64,000 bases of DNA from Cylindrodendrum hubeiense (Eukaryota > Ascomycota > Sordariomycetes > Hypocreales > Nectriaceae). The DNA is taken from positions 1 to 64,000 of the forward strand of contig JAANBB010000112.1 in assembly GCA_014621425.1 (NCBI GenBank), read 5' to 3'. Positions within the stretch are counted from its first letter, which is position 1. Every line of letters begins with the position of its first letter. Below the pieces are notes generated by a model. The model saw only the letters and a list, made by a program, of their open reading frames with translations. It had not been told where the DNA came from and searched no databases. This document shows positions 1 to 10,960 of the stretch, in pieces. The translations under genes were made by a program, and so were the position numbers.

Positions 1-710
1 TGACGGACCGGGAGCCATGGCGGCCTCGACGACGACCGAGGCCTTTTCGGCGCCCGCCTCTTGCGCCTCGCCGGCGTCGTCTTCGTCTTCGCAAACCCGG
101 CACTGGTGGTGTGTTGTTCGTGCCAAAATCACCCCAGACGTAGCGCCGTCTTGGCCCATCGACGGCGCTGTTAGGGCTCCTTCTCGCTTGCCGTGTAGAT
201 GCGCATCCGTGTCCGTCAATGTCCGTCGATGCCCATCCCATCCCCCAAACCTGGCTCCCTCTGCATCACATCACATCACCAACCAACCTGCAGTTTGCAC
301 CTGCAACCATCACACGAGTCCCAGCTGCCCGGCGACAAACCGACAAACACCGTCCAGCCCTCGAAGCTCTTATATCGTCGCCGCCACCCGTCTCGGCCCC
401 CATCTTGATCTAATCTTGCGCTGGCCCGTACACACCCAGACAGACCCAGACAGACCCAGACAGGTCCATACACTCTCACGCCTCCAACCGTCCGAGTAGC
501 CTGCCTACCTAACCTACCTTGCCTACCTACCCGCCCCGCGGTTATGTAGCACTGTTTCACAGGCCGGATCTGCAACCGCCCAGTTCAAAACAGCCCCCCC
601 CCAAGCTCCGAGGACAGCCCTACACTCCATCCAACTCGACGATTCAGCCTCGAGACCGTTGATTGCCTTTGACTGCCGTTGACTGCCGTTCATATCGCGG
701 ATCCCCGGCA
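1..710. other. Left-edge intergenic / 5' leader
   Basis: This stretch has no gene I can support. The first 120 bases have coding-like composition: an Asp/Glu/Ala-rich frame on the minus strand and a Ser/Thr/Ala-rich frame on the plus strand. They could be the edge of a gene cut by the window, but neither frame is recognisable. From about 430 to 535 the sequence has short tandem units (CAGACAGACC, then CCTACCTA-type), typical of a fungal promoter or 5' leader. It probably serves the gene starting at 711. Confidence 0.4.
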
Positions 711-2208
711 ATGCGCATCATCACAAACTTCGCAGCCGCCGGCTTGGCCGCCCCCCTCGCCAACGCCATCCTGGTCGCCCCCAGCTCGCCATGTTCCACC
801 GACTGCGGCAACGTCCTCAGCTCCACCACCTCCGACGACATCGTCTGCTCCCAGAACAGCTACTCCAGCGGCTCCGGCGCCTCTTTGAGGGATGTGTGTC
901 GTGCGAGATTGCGAGCGACTACTCCAACGACGGAGAAACCGACCAACAGTGGGCGCTCTGTAAGTTGCCCTTTGCCAGCTCCATTTGCCCATGTCTCGCC
1001 CTGGGGATTGCCATGCTAACCACGGCCGCTTCCAGATAACTTGAGATACGCAACGTCCTACTGTCTATTTGGAACTCCCGACAATGATAATGTCGTTACC
1101 ACCCCCTGTATCACATCGTAAGTCTCACGCCTTTCTTCCCGTTCCGCCTCAATCCACTTATACTTACTCTTCCCAGAAAAGCATGTGGCCCTTTTCAGGA
1201 CGCTATAGAGTTCAAAAACCTATCATCCAACGTCGACAGTTATGACTACTGCACTCTGTGGCCAGTCACTGATACTGCAGACTTCAATGGCTGCACGGCT
1301 TGTTTGCAAGCTGGCGACCAGGAATACCTAGCAAACTGTGAGTCCACCGTCTAACCCAGAGTCCCTATATCGCAGTTGCTGACCTGTTCTCAGTCGTCAT
1401 CGCGCTCCAAGCCGGATGCGAACAGCAACCAGTCGCCGGCATCACCATCGGTCTCGACGGAACCGTCTTTTCCGCCGTCAAGGTCAACATTACCGAGCCG
1501 TCGGCAGTAGCCACGGCCAACCCAGATTGGTTTGACGACGGCCCAATCACCCTGGGCGCCAAGGTCGGCATCGCCATCGGAGGACTCGTCTTCATCCTGG
1601 TTGTCCTCGGTTGCGGCATCGTGTGGAACGGCAAGCGACGTAGAAGAGCATTCCTCCGCCAGCTCGAGTCCAAGCACGGCCACGAGGGCTGGCCCTCGCC
1701 GCACCAGAGAGAGATGCACGAGACACACGAGTCGCACGAGACGCACGCGACGCCCCTCAGCCAGCGGCCGCTGCGTGGCTGGGACGACTCTCCCATGAGC
1801 GCCACCACTACCGAGAAGACATACCCGCGATACTTCTCGCCCTACTCGTCGCAATACAACAGCCCCGTGAGCGCCCAGGACGGCGGCCCCAGCATGCAAT
1901 GGCCCGGTCCCACGCACCCTTCCCACTCGCCCTCCGGCTTTGCTCTCAGCGCTGAGCTCAGCAACCGATGGGACCCCAGCCTCGCCGATGCCTACCGACG
2001 CCAGGGAAGCGCTGAGACATATGAGATGCACGACGTCGACAGCTCTGCCGGTGCGAGCTTCAGGGATCGGATGCAAATACATCAAGCCATGGGCATGGGC
2101 CAGGAGCCTCCGATGCTTGGACACCCTGGTTATGGGAGGAGCGAGAACAGCCCGCCGAGGCGGTACCCCGTGGCCGAAGATGATACAAAGGTTGGATCTG
2201 CGGCTTGA
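711..2208 (+). CDS. Secreted-then-anchored single-TM surface protein (fungal 'LPXTG-domain' type), apparent frameshift in exon 1
   Basis: Predicted type I membrane protein. It has an N-terminal signal peptide (MRIITNF...), a Cys-rich extracellular half, one TM helix (around VGIAIGGLVFILVVLGCGIV), a basic stop-transfer (GKRRRR) and a long Pro/Ser/His-rich cytoplasmic tail. Introns are 960-1035, 1118-1176 and 1338-1393, all GT-AG; joining them gives continuous Cys-rich sequence (SYCLFG, DYCTLWPVTD, CTACLQAGD). The start frame (to GSGAS near 882) and the frame continuing CVSCEIASDY differ by one nucleotide, and no intron fits between them. One extra base near 879-888 would give about 435 residues. 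It resembles proteins labelled 'LPXTG-domain' in fungal annotations, whose function is unknown; it is not a sortase substrate. Either the assembly lost a base or the gene is broken. Confidence 0.75.
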
Positions 2209-2691
2209 TATCGCAATTGTTTTACTTGCCCGTGTATCTTTTTTGATCCTGTGCTTTTTTGCGCTGTGGTGTGGGAGTTGCCTGATGAATCCTTGTGATC
2301 CTGGTACCTTGTCGAGCATGGTGTCTGGAGTCTGATGAATCTACTACGATATACTATTTACCATTAATACTGAAGCCTGTTCTTTGTGCATATTTAACCA
2401 AGAAACGAAACCAGTGCATGATAAGACCAAGTCTCGAGTGATGTCATGGAGACAAGTCGACTTACAGCCACAAGGATCAAATAATTATATATTTTGTGAC
2501 CCCAGCACAATACGTACCAATGCCAAGGTATATTAGGATAGTAGCAAAATATACATAAAAAATATAAGCTCATCCCACAGTTCCCAGGTAGCGATTGTGC
2601 AACACACCTCGATTGTAATAGCGGCAATGGTCTGATCCTCGCGTCTTCTCAAAACAACTCAACCACTTTTGGGGGTTTCGCTACTCTCTTA

Positions 2692-3077
2692 ATAGATAAC
2701 CTCTTCGCTGATCTGGATCTCGGTTCCGCGCTTGTTGAGAAGAATAACTAACATATTTATAGTCCTTTGCTCAACTGCAGCAACAACGACTTCTTCGGTG
2801 ATTGGTATATCAGCTCCACGTTTATCGAGAAGAGGGGCCATTATCCCGTCTCCTTGAACATGGTTCCGAGCCACAGTCTTGACGACCTTTCAGGGATCTT
2901 CATATTAGCCTCGTATTTGTCGAGAACAAGGGCCATCGCCCTGAGCCTTTTCACGACTTCAGGACCTCTTTGGCCGTGTCTGTTGCCCAAGTTCCTCTCA
3001 ATGTTGCTAAGCCAACAGCGAATGCCCTGTGAGTGACTCTGATGTCCAGAAAAGAACCGGAGCTGAATTTTCTCCAA
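2692..3077 (-). pseudogene. Remnant of NLR-type repeat protein (LLDK-ITEEVV repeats)
   Basis: Reading down the minus strand, three degenerate units of about 28-30 residues follow each other: ALVLDKYEANMKIPE, then APLLDKRGADIPITEEVV, then VILLNKRGTEIQISEEVI. This LLDK-x-G-x-x-I-x-I-T-E-E-V-V pattern is the repeat found at the C-terminus of many fungal NACHT/NLR proteins, which act in non-self recognition and cell death. Units 1 and 2 are in different frames, joined by a 1-nt shift near 2890, and the array ends at a TAA at 2692-2694. No NACHT or effector domain is visible nearby. I read it as the 3' end of a dead NLR gene; it could also be an ankyrin-like repeat gene of another class. Confidence 0.6.
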
Positions 3078-3578
3078 TCACGATTCTCGGCGATGAGCAG
3101 CTGCGTGTGAATAGCTTACCCAATGAAACGATGAGTAGTTGATAAATGGCGTCTCTAGTCGATAATAGGGTGGGTAGTTTGGATGCCAGGCCAACTTGAA
3201 AACATTTAATAAGCAAGCTTCAGTAACGACAGTATTTGCGGATGCCGTCATGCACATCCCTTGGTATTTAAAAAAACTCACTGACTGATAAGCGCGAGAA
3301 CCGAAACGCATCCAGGGATGGGTAATCATCAAGTGATGGATAAGGTGATAGCAAGCTCGAGCAGGCGGCTGTCAAATCCATTCTTAGATGAGCTGTCAGG
3401 GCACAACATACAACAAGGGATTGAAAAGGACATACTAGCTCTAGGTAACTGATGGATGGTAGGGACGATGGAGTGACTTATATTTATCTCTGCCCTCCCA
3501 TTATTTGGGGTTGTAGGTTGCTGTTTATATCCTTATATTGGTAATCCTATCCCCGATGCTCAGGTGCGTCGACTCCTC

Positions 3579-3712
3579 GTAGCTTCTACCTCGCATATAT
3601 GAGGCAGTAGCTTTACAATGTGACCACCATTGAATGCGGTGGATGATTCATTGGTTTTGTAGTGGCTTCGACCTCGCAGCCAGGAGGCAGTGGCTTTAGC
3701 ATGTAACCACCA
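3579..3712. repeat. Diverged 51-bp direct repeat, 83-bp period
   Basis: Copies at 3579-3629 and 3662-3712 align without gaps and differ at roughly a quarter of positions. On the minus strand they read as the related peptides GGHIVKLLPHICEVEAT and GYMLKPLPPGCEVEAT, in different frames. They probably come from a decayed repeat-containing coding sequence. Confidence 0.5.
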
Positions 3713-3862
3713 ACCCTGTACAAGGGCTTCGTATCGCGGCCCTTGGGTCCTATGAGGAGGAGCACAACAAGAGCTGTTACAGTTGTACTCTAACATCAGG
3801 TGCTCATATTCTGTCTTTTTTTTAGCAATATTACAGCATTACGCATCGGTGGTGTGGGTCTG

Positions 3863-4111
3863 CTATCGCAACAGTTGAGAGATCTTCTCCTCGTAACGAA
3901 CTACAACCTGCTCCATCAGCCAGCATTGCAAAACTTTGAGTACGTTGAAATACTTGTAGAACGTGTATTTGATTATATCAGGGTGTATGTATGAGCCGAG
4001 CTTTCGAATATTTCCAGTACTTCCATTGGCTTCCTCCAACACACGACATTTCAATAGGAGGTGTGGCAAGGTATCAGGTCTATCGAACGATAATTGATCC
4101 CGGGACCGCAA
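3863..4111 (-). pseudogene. Possible C-terminal scrap of a LINE-type reverse transcriptase
   Basis: An open stretch contains RPDTLPHLLLKCRVLEE, which resembles the H-x-L-L-x-C segment near the C-terminus of Tad-like LINE polyproteins. It is followed by a Tyr/Phe-rich region (KYTFYKYFNVLKVLQC). No RT catalytic motif, endonuclease domain or poly-A tail is seen. The match is short and could be chance. Confidence 0.25.
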
Positions 4112-5569
4112 ACCTTATGAAACCCCATATTATACACATTTTCATATATGTAGACATGCTTGAGTTCATCATTCTGACCCCGAAGGCTTTGGAAGAATTT
4201 CGGCTGTCGTTGAGGGGGTTTGAGCTCTGAGGGCGGATTCGTTCTGATGATACCGAAGACTTTGGGTCAAGCCCAGTTTCAACACATAATAAGACTGAAG
4301 GTCCCAGATTCAAATACTGAGTATGTCCTCCTAGCATATTCCATCTCAAGTCTCGAAGAAATCACAATGGATGACAATCCAGAGCTCGATGAAGAGGGGA
4401 AGACGAAGCCAAGGAAGAAATTGAACTCGAAGAGGAGTATTCTGGACTCGAATACATCCATCTGGACCGAGAACTGGGTCATAATCTGACTCGAATGTAA
4501 GGCTTGCCTGATTCTCGGAACTATGGCTACACAATTGGGTTGCTTCATGACTCGCCATTGACTCACCTTAGCATCGGCATGGAAGCTTTACTGGGCACTC
4601 CTGAGCGAGGCAATTGATCTCCATTTTGCTTTGCTAAACAGTCCTTGGTTCGCCTTATTGATGTCTTGCCTCCGATTCTTAAATAGGTAGACTCTATGGA
4701 AACCACTGAACACGGGATTTAATTGGGAGAGGAATACTCGATGACTGGGCGTAGGACATACCTGGTGGCAGACTGCCGGAACTCATCCTGAGGGTGGCAA
4801 GGACAAAATCTCATTTTGCAGCTTTGTGGCCTGTTATCTTGTTAGTTTGGTGGACGTGGTTCTGTTAGTCTAGCAAAATAATGCCTGGTCTTGATCCACC
4901 TTCGAGAATTCGAGGTGGGATTAGGAGGAGCCAAAGCGGTGCAGTCGGGTTTTACTAGCGCCAACTCTTGTTTACAATGATGATAGCAATCCACCTCGGA
5001 TTTTCAAGCTCAAACTTGTTCAATGCTCATAAATACATCACCCGTTGGACAAATAAATTCCACAAAAATGAAGATTGACACACAATGCTCTACAACTAAC
5101 CTTGGTGTGCTCATACTCTTGTAGTTGATTCGAAATTGTGTTTCGACAGTGATTTTGGAATGTCTCTAGGGTAGGCAGCGCGACTTGGTTCCTTCGGCGG
5201 CTGGCGAGAAATCTCGTCAGTGGATACTGGACTAGCGGTGGAGCCTTTTTGGTCAAAGCGAGGCTGGATCCGATCTAGCTGTGGCTGGTACGTGTGGCAC
5301 ACGTGCACACCTTCCCACAATAGGCCTAGTTCCCAATTGGCGCCACAGAGGCTCGCAGCTTTCCGCCTTCTGCATTCGCCCCCACACATCGCAAGAAAAA
5401 AAATTGGAAGCTGCCAACCACCAAACCGGGCATACACCGAGGAAATCACGAACCGCCTCCGTTCCTTCCCTCGTCAGAAGCAACTACCTGCTTTGGCCCG
5501 GTACATTATCAGACACTCGCAAAGGACTAATCAGACGACAGCGTGAATACGCAGCCGCACCTGCCCAAG

Positions 5570-7220
5570 ATGTCCAAAGAACTTGTCAAGAAGGGGTCGG
5601 AGGACGAGTACACCATCAAGCCTCAGGCCGTGACACCTGCCATTGACACGAGCACGTGGCCGCTGCTCCTCAAGAACTACGACAAACGTGAGTGGGATTC
5701 GCATCGCGGACTGACGTCGAAGACTGAGAGACTGACTTGTTGGCGGCAGTGTTGGTTCGAACTGGACACTTTACTCCCATCCCCAACGGATGCTCGCCTC
5801 TGAAGCGCGACCTCAAGTCGTACATCAGCTCCGGTGTCATCAACCTCGACAAGCCCTCCAACCCGTCTTCCCACGAGGTTGTCGCCTGGGTCAAGCGCAT
5901 TCTTCGGTACGTCGATTCGTTCTCTTCCCCTCCAGCCGCAATCGCGTCTCGAGTGTCCGCTTTTTACTAACTTTTTTTTTTCTTCCAGATGCGAGAAGAC
6001 TGGCCACAGCGGAACCCTCGACCCCAAGGTTACAGGATGTCTGATTGTCTGCGTTGACCGTGCCACTCGTCTGGTCAAGTCTCAACAAGGTGCTGGAAAG
6101 GAGTACGTCGCCGTCATCCGTCTGCACGACAAGCTGCCCGGCGGCCAGGCCCAGTTTGCCCGTGCCCTCGAGACCCTCACCGGTGCGCTCTTCCAGCGTC
6201 CCCCGTTGATCTCGGCCGTCAAGCGCCAGCTTCGTATCCGATCCATCTACGAGAGCAAGCTCATCGAGTTTGACAATGACCGCCACCTCGGTGTCTTCTG
6301 GGTCAGCTGCGAGGCTGGTACCTACATCCGAACCCTCTGTGTTCACTTGGGTCTGCTTCTCGGTGTCGGTGGACACATGCAGGAGCTTCGCCGAGTGCGC
6401 AGTGGTGCCATGGACGAGTCCAAGGGCCTTGTTACCCTTCACGACGTCCTCGACGCCCAGTGGCAGATGGACAACACCCGCGACGAGACCTACCTCCGCC
6501 GCATCATCTCTCCTCTCGAGACCCTCTTGACCTCGTACAAGCGAATTGTCGTCAAGGATAGCGCCGTCAACGCTGTCTGCTACGGTGCCAAGCTCATGCT
6601 TCCCGGTCTCCTCCGATATGGTATGTTTTGTTCAAAGTCTGTCTAGTCATTGTAGAACCCAGCGCTAACCGAGGTCAACAGAGTCTGCCATTGAGCACCA
6701 CGAGGAGGTTGTCCTGATGACCACCAAGGGTGAGGCCATTGCCCTGGGTATCGCTCAGATGTCTACCGTCGAGATGTCGACCTGCGACCACGGCGTTGTC
6801 GCCAAGGTCAAGCGCTGCATCATGGAGCGCGACCTTTACCCCCGCCGCTGGGGACTCGGCCCTGTTGCCCAGGAGAAGAAGAAGCTCAAGGCCGACGGCA
6901 AGCTGGACAAGTACGGCCGCGCCAACGATGCCACTCCCGCCAAGTGGAGCACCGAGTACAAGGACTTCAGCGCGCCCGCCGATGCCTCGGCTGCGGCTGA
7001 TGCTGCTGCCCCCGCCACGCCCGCCAAGGCTGTGGAGGACACCAAGATGGAGGGAGCTGACGCCTCGTCGCCCCCTGCCACGGAGGACAAGAAGCGCAAG
7101 AAGCACGATGGTGAGACTGCGGAGGAGAAGGCTGAGCGGAAGCGCCGGAAGGCAGAGAAGAAGGCTGCCAAGGCGGCCAAGAAGGGCAAGAAGGGGGAGG
7201 ACAGCGATGAGAGTGATTAA
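5570..7220 (+). CDS. CBF5: H/ACA snoRNP pseudouridine synthase Cbf5 (dyskerin)
   Basis: Catalytic subunit of box H/ACA snoRNPs. It converts uridine to pseudouridine in rRNA and snRNA in the nucleolus and is needed for rRNA processing. Four exons; introns 5688-5749, 5907-5988 (with a TACTAAC branch site) and 6621-6681; 481 residues, usual for fungi. The dyskerin N-terminal segment is followed by the TruB domain with [12 protein letters not shown] (catalytic Asp about 103) and [16 protein letters not shown] domain covers about 270-350 ([16 protein letters not shown]...[14 protein letters not shown]). The C-terminus is the expected Lys/Glu-rich tail ([18 protein letters not shown]). The start MSKELVKK follows an in-frame GTG region with no better ATG. 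No missing residues; identification is secure. Confidence 0.97.
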
Positions 7221-8213
7221 GTGGTCCCAGTACTCGGATACCACTGCCACGGCTCTCGGCTTTGTTGATATGGGGCGGTGTACGTGCTGTACGTGCTGTA
7301 CCATAGTCTCTCACTGGTTTTTCCTGTTCTGGTTTTATTCCGCTTTGACTGTCAGTTTTTGGGGAACATTTTTGGCGTTTGGTTCGAAAATCCTGGTAGG
7401 AGTAGATGACGGCTCTCTCAATGCAAAAGGACGATAAGAAAAGCAGCCAAGCAGCCAAGCAGCCCCGGGCTCATGGACCAGCTCCCGAGTGAATGAGTGA
7501 ATGAGTGACAGAAACGAAAAGAAGTAGAAACCCATCTACCGAGCTGAGGGTGCCTGGCCGGATGTCTGTGGGCATTGCGGCCGGAAGTGCCGTGCGGACT
7601 TGTGTCCACTTTGGATGGATCTCTGCAAAGCGTGTGGTCTTTGCCTTGTCTTGTGCTGTGCTACCAACAAGAGGCCAAAATAGAAGCAGAAGCAGGAAAT
7701 GGAGGGGACAGGACAGGACCAGGGTGGTATCATGGGTGTCATGGTGTCATGGTGTCATGGCTCATGGACCGGGTTAGATAGAAGACGGAGAGAGAGAGTG
7801 AGAGAGAGTGTGTGTGGGTTGTGTGTGGACGTACTCCCCGTATCTTGGGGGTAATTAAAAGGAGTCTAGGGAGGAGGGAGGAGGGAGTTGAGGGAGACTA
7901 GGCGTCGAAGGGTTGTTCCAGGGTCCGGTATCAATGCGTCTAATTGCCATAATTATGGCAGAGTTGAGTTGAATGAGGTCAATGCGGGTGTCAAGGGCCG
8001 GTGTAATCTGAGCTGTACTCGGTAGAAGCTGGAGCCATGTCGGTCTTGGTTGAGGTTCGCCCCATCATCCTGAAACGCGGCGCCATGTGGGCAATGCATG
8101 CGTTGGCATCGGAACGAGACGACAGCAGCTGAGTGAGCTCGATGGTGACGGAGGCCAAGTCTACTAAGCCTTGCGATGCTGCGGGTGATGGAGGCTGCCT
8201 TGGAGTGAGGTTT

Positions 8214-8280
8214 TGCTGTCAGTCATCCATCTGCTGTCAGTCATCATCCTTCTGCTGCCAGTCATCCAGTCATCCATCCA
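8214..8280. repeat. Short tandem array (TGCTGTCAGTCATC unit)
   Basis: About three imperfect copies of a 19-20 bp unit beginning TGCTG(T/C)CAGTCATC, ending in CATC repeats. It lies in intergenic DNA. Confidence 0.7.
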
Positions 8281-9102
8281 TCCTGTCAAGTCGCAGTCCA
8301 AAGGAAGAGGCTGGTTGGTGGCTCTGTCGGTGTACGGCCACACATACACACATACAAATTCCCGGGTTGACGATCGACAGTTCCAAGTGACATCGGACAG
8401 TTATTAGTTCCGAGTGACTGACAGTGGACATTTCCAAGGACCGGACGGGAACCTGATGAGACGAGTGACACGACAGTCCCGCGCCAGTCCCACGACAGTC
8501 CCACGACAACTGAGCCTTGGCCGGAGGAGGGGCGAAGCCTCGCAAGTCGCGAATCAGGCTGCGGGACGTTATCCCGAGACCGCCTCTGCCGAGTTGCACC
8601 CCGGTCGTTGGTGTTTCGGCCGACTTTGCGCTGGCCGTGCTGCCCGTCGTTGGTGCCCGTGTTGGTCGGTGCCCGTGTTGCTGGTTGGCGATCCGTGTCG
8701 CTGGTTGGCGCAGCTGGACGGGTGGTAGTTGCAGCGTCGTAGTTGTAGCCGTAGCGTCGTCGCTGACTGCGACGCCCTGTAGCTCCAGCTCACTCGCTCC
8801 TTCCCTCGCTCACCGTCGCAGCGCGCTGCGCAAAAGGAGGGCAGCAGTCGTCGGCGCATGCCACATCGCGTGCCCTGCAAAACACCGTCCGCCGCATGAA
8901 TTAAGAGGTTGCATCCCTGCGCGCGCGCTGACTTGGACACGCGCGACTGGAGCCACCGAGCTCTCTTCGGAGGGTTTTTTTCTCTCTGTTTCTCTTTTTC
9001 TTGTTAGCCCGGCTTGTTAGTTCCTGTTGCATGGTACAGCCTCGCCGCAACCACCATGCCCACCGCCCGTGGGTTGTTTCGACATCCCCGTTTCTTCCTT
9101 TT

Positions 9103-9151
9103 TCGTCCCCATGTCGTCTCCATATCGTCTCCATGTCGTCCCCATGTCGCC
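9103..9151. repeat. 12-bp tandem array (TCGTCTCCATGT)
   Basis: Four near-identical copies of a 12-bp unit, TCGTC(T/C)CCAT(G/A)T, in intergenic DNA. Confidence 0.7.
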
Positions 9152-9422
9152 CAGATTCTTTACCGTGCTCTCCCATGTGGGGTGTTGTTCCCCTTTCGTT
9201 TTTGTCCGTGCTAGTAGTGCCCGCATGTGCCTGTGCCTGAGCCAAGCAGCCCTTTGTCGTACGCCCCCCGGCCCGAACTGGGTGGGCTCAGGGCCCGGCG
9301 TGGGAGATGGGGTCGGGCTGAACCAGGACGACGAGAAGGGGGGAGAGGGGCAAAAGGGGATGAGAGAAGGTGCGCGAAGGTGGGATGGGAATCTGATGAG
9401 CGGCGATGCGAATGCTTTGAGA

Positions 9423-9446
9423 GGTTTGGAGGTTTGGAGGTTTGGA
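9423..9446. repeat. 8-bp tandem array (GGTTTGGA x3)
   Basis: Three perfect GGTTTGGA units followed by decayed GTTTAGTG units up to about 9475. Confidence 0.7.
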
Positions 9447-9825
9447 TGTTTAGTGGTTTAGTGGTCTCGGTGGTTTTTTAGGTTCAGCTCGCAAGGTGTG
9501 TAAGTCTGCGCAATAGTTCAATAGTTCATCGTCAGTGGAGAGGCCGCTGGCAGCAGCGCATCCCGAGCCTCTCACCAGCGGCTTCTGTTGGCTGGCTCGC
9601 GGCCTGTCCTGCACTGTGACGGCTTCTGCACTTCTCGCTGCACCACAGTGGACTGCACCAGCGGCCTGGGCCGTGGGATTGGGCTAGAATTCCAGATCGT
9701 TGGTCGCGCAGCAAAAAAGCCGTCCACGATTCGTTTCCCTGTCGGTTATTTCCCTGTCGCCTTTAATTCCCTGTCGCCAAAATCTCAGGCCGCACCACGG
9801 CTCGTCGCGTGGTCCCAATCATCGC

Positions 9826-9865
9826 CACCTCGTCACCTCGTCACCTCGTCACCTCTTCACCTCCA
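9826..9865. repeat. 8-bp tandem array (CACCTCGT x5) upstream of BUD32
   Basis: Five consecutive 8-bp units. The first three are exactly CACCTCGT and the last two are variants. The array lies 117 bp upstream of the BUD32 start codon, so it is probably in the promoter or 5' leader. Confidence 0.75.
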
Positions 9866-9981
9866 CGGTACCTGCACTCGCTTCGCAGATTATCCGGGTC
9901 ACCAGGCCTGTCCGTTCCACTCCCGACCCGTCGACTTCTCCCCTAGCGATCGCACCGCTGTTCATATACACCCTCGCGACC

Positions 9982-10773
9982 ATGGCGACGCCGTCTGCAG
10001 AGCCCGCCGCGGCGCAAACGCACCACCAGTTCCCCCTCCCAAAGATTCTCGAATACCCCGCCTCGACCCCGCCAACCCTCATCACCCAGGGCGCCGAGGG
10101 TCGCCTCTACCGCAGCACCTACTTGGTGCCCGATCTCCCCTGCGCCCTCAAATACCGCCCGCCCAAGCCCTGGCGACACCCTACTCTCGACCAGCGACTG
10201 ACGAAACACCGCATCCTTTCCGAGGCTCGGATCTTGGCCAAGTGCCGACGCGATGGCGTGAGGGTGCCCGCCATCTATGCCGTCGACGAGACCGCCGGCT
10301 GGTTGATGCTGGAATGGATTCATGGCGGGCCGATTCGGGCAAGGATCAACGAGCGGTTGGGCAAGCGCACAGAGGGCATCGCGGAGGATGCCGAACTGAA
10401 AGACTTGATGCGGCGGATGGGGGCGGCTGTGGGCAAAATGCACCAGGTTGGCGTTGTACACGGCGATCTGACCACTAGCAACCTGATGTTGAACCCTTCA
10501 CCGGCGAGTGCCGATTCGGACAGCAAGAATTTCTTGGATGGGGAGGTTGTTATCATCGACCTGGGACTGGCGAGTGGCAGTACCTCAGAGGAAGACCGGG
10601 CGGTGGATCTTTACGTGCTTGAAAGGGCATTTGGCAGCACGCACCCACGTGCAGAGTGCGTCTTCTCAGAGCTGCTGGATGCTTATCGAGGGATGTTCAA
10701 GCAAGCACCGGGAGTCCTCAAGAAGCTAGAAGATGTCCGGATGAGAGGCCGGAAACGAAGCATGCTGGGATAA
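9982..10773 (+). CDS. BUD32: EKC/KEOPS complex kinase Bud32 (PRPK)
   Basis: Atypical small protein kinase/ATPase of the EKC/KEOPS complex. It supports Kae1 in making t6A37 on ANN-decoding tRNAs and is also linked to telomeres and transcription. Intronless, 263 residues, the usual family size. Visible motifs: GAEGRLYRS (36-44), nucleotide-binding Lys57 in CALKYRPPK, Glu81 in SEARIL, catalytic HGDLTTSN (160-167), Asp193 in IIDLGLA where canonical kinases have DFG, and EEDRAVDLYVLERA. It ends in the basic tail VRMRGRKRSMLG typical of Bud32. A short non-conserved insert (ASADSDSKNFLDG) separates the catalytic loop from the DLG strand. An in-frame extension upstream to 9700 exists, but ATG at 9982 (CCATGG) matches the family start. 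The gene converges on the GCL modifier gene 187 bp away. Confidence 0.95.
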   Translation: MATPSAEPAAAQTHHQFPLPKILEYPASTPPTLITQGAEGRLYRSTYLVPDLPCALKYRPPKPWRHPTLDQRLTKHRILSEARILAKCRRDGVRVPAIYAVDETAGWLMLEWIHGGPIRARINERLGKRTEGIAEDAELKDLMRRMGAAVGKMHQVGVVHGDLTTSNLMLNPSPASADSDSKNFLDGEVVIIDLGLASGSTSEEDRAVDLYVLERAFGSTHPRAECVFSELLDAYRGMFKQAPGVLKKLEDVRMRGRKRSMLG

Positions 10774-10960
10774 AAAGAAAAAGCCGTCTTGCAGCCACTT
10801 TCCTGCCATACTATCTAAAACTCCGTGTGTCTGATGCTCGCTATTTGGAAACAAATGGACAAAAGATTCTAACACCGCCATCATGCCGCACCAGAGATGC
10901 CCGCCTGGATATCCTTACTCCCACTCGCTCTCCCACTCCTGGCGTCCATGGCTGTGCCGG

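Larger units (their letters stand above)
2209..5569. other. Gene-poor stretch with relics
   Basis: There is no intact gene here. It holds a decayed NLR-type repeat gene (about 2692-3077), a diverged 51-bp direct repeat (3579-3712) and a possible retroelement scrap (3863-4111, minus). From about 4300 to 5200 I see only short unrelated ORFs. The last 350 bases are the CBF5 promoter and leader. Base composition is more AT-rich than in the flanking genes. Confidence 0.6.
7221..9981. other. 2.8-kb intergenic region with minisatellites
   Basis: No credible gene: open frames are composition-driven (Ser/Arg/Val runs) and lack splice-consistent continuity. It contains several short tandem arrays (8214-8280, 9103-9151, 9423-9446, 9826-9865), a GA/GT-rich tract at 7788-7830 and a G-run tract near 9337-9359. 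The last several hundred bases should be the BUD32 promoter and leader, with three spaced TTCCCTGTCG boxes at 9735, 9750 and 9767. Confidence 0.5.

Noticed and set aside
17..499. 160-codon plus-strand ORF at the left edge
   Set aside because: Only the first 120 bases have coding-like composition, on both strands; the rest is low-complexity leader sequence. Cannot tell a truncated neighbour gene from chance.
9588..10478. 296-codon plus-strand ORF overlapping BUD32
   Set aside because: It is an out-of-frame shadow of BUD32, whose own frame carries all kinase motifs.
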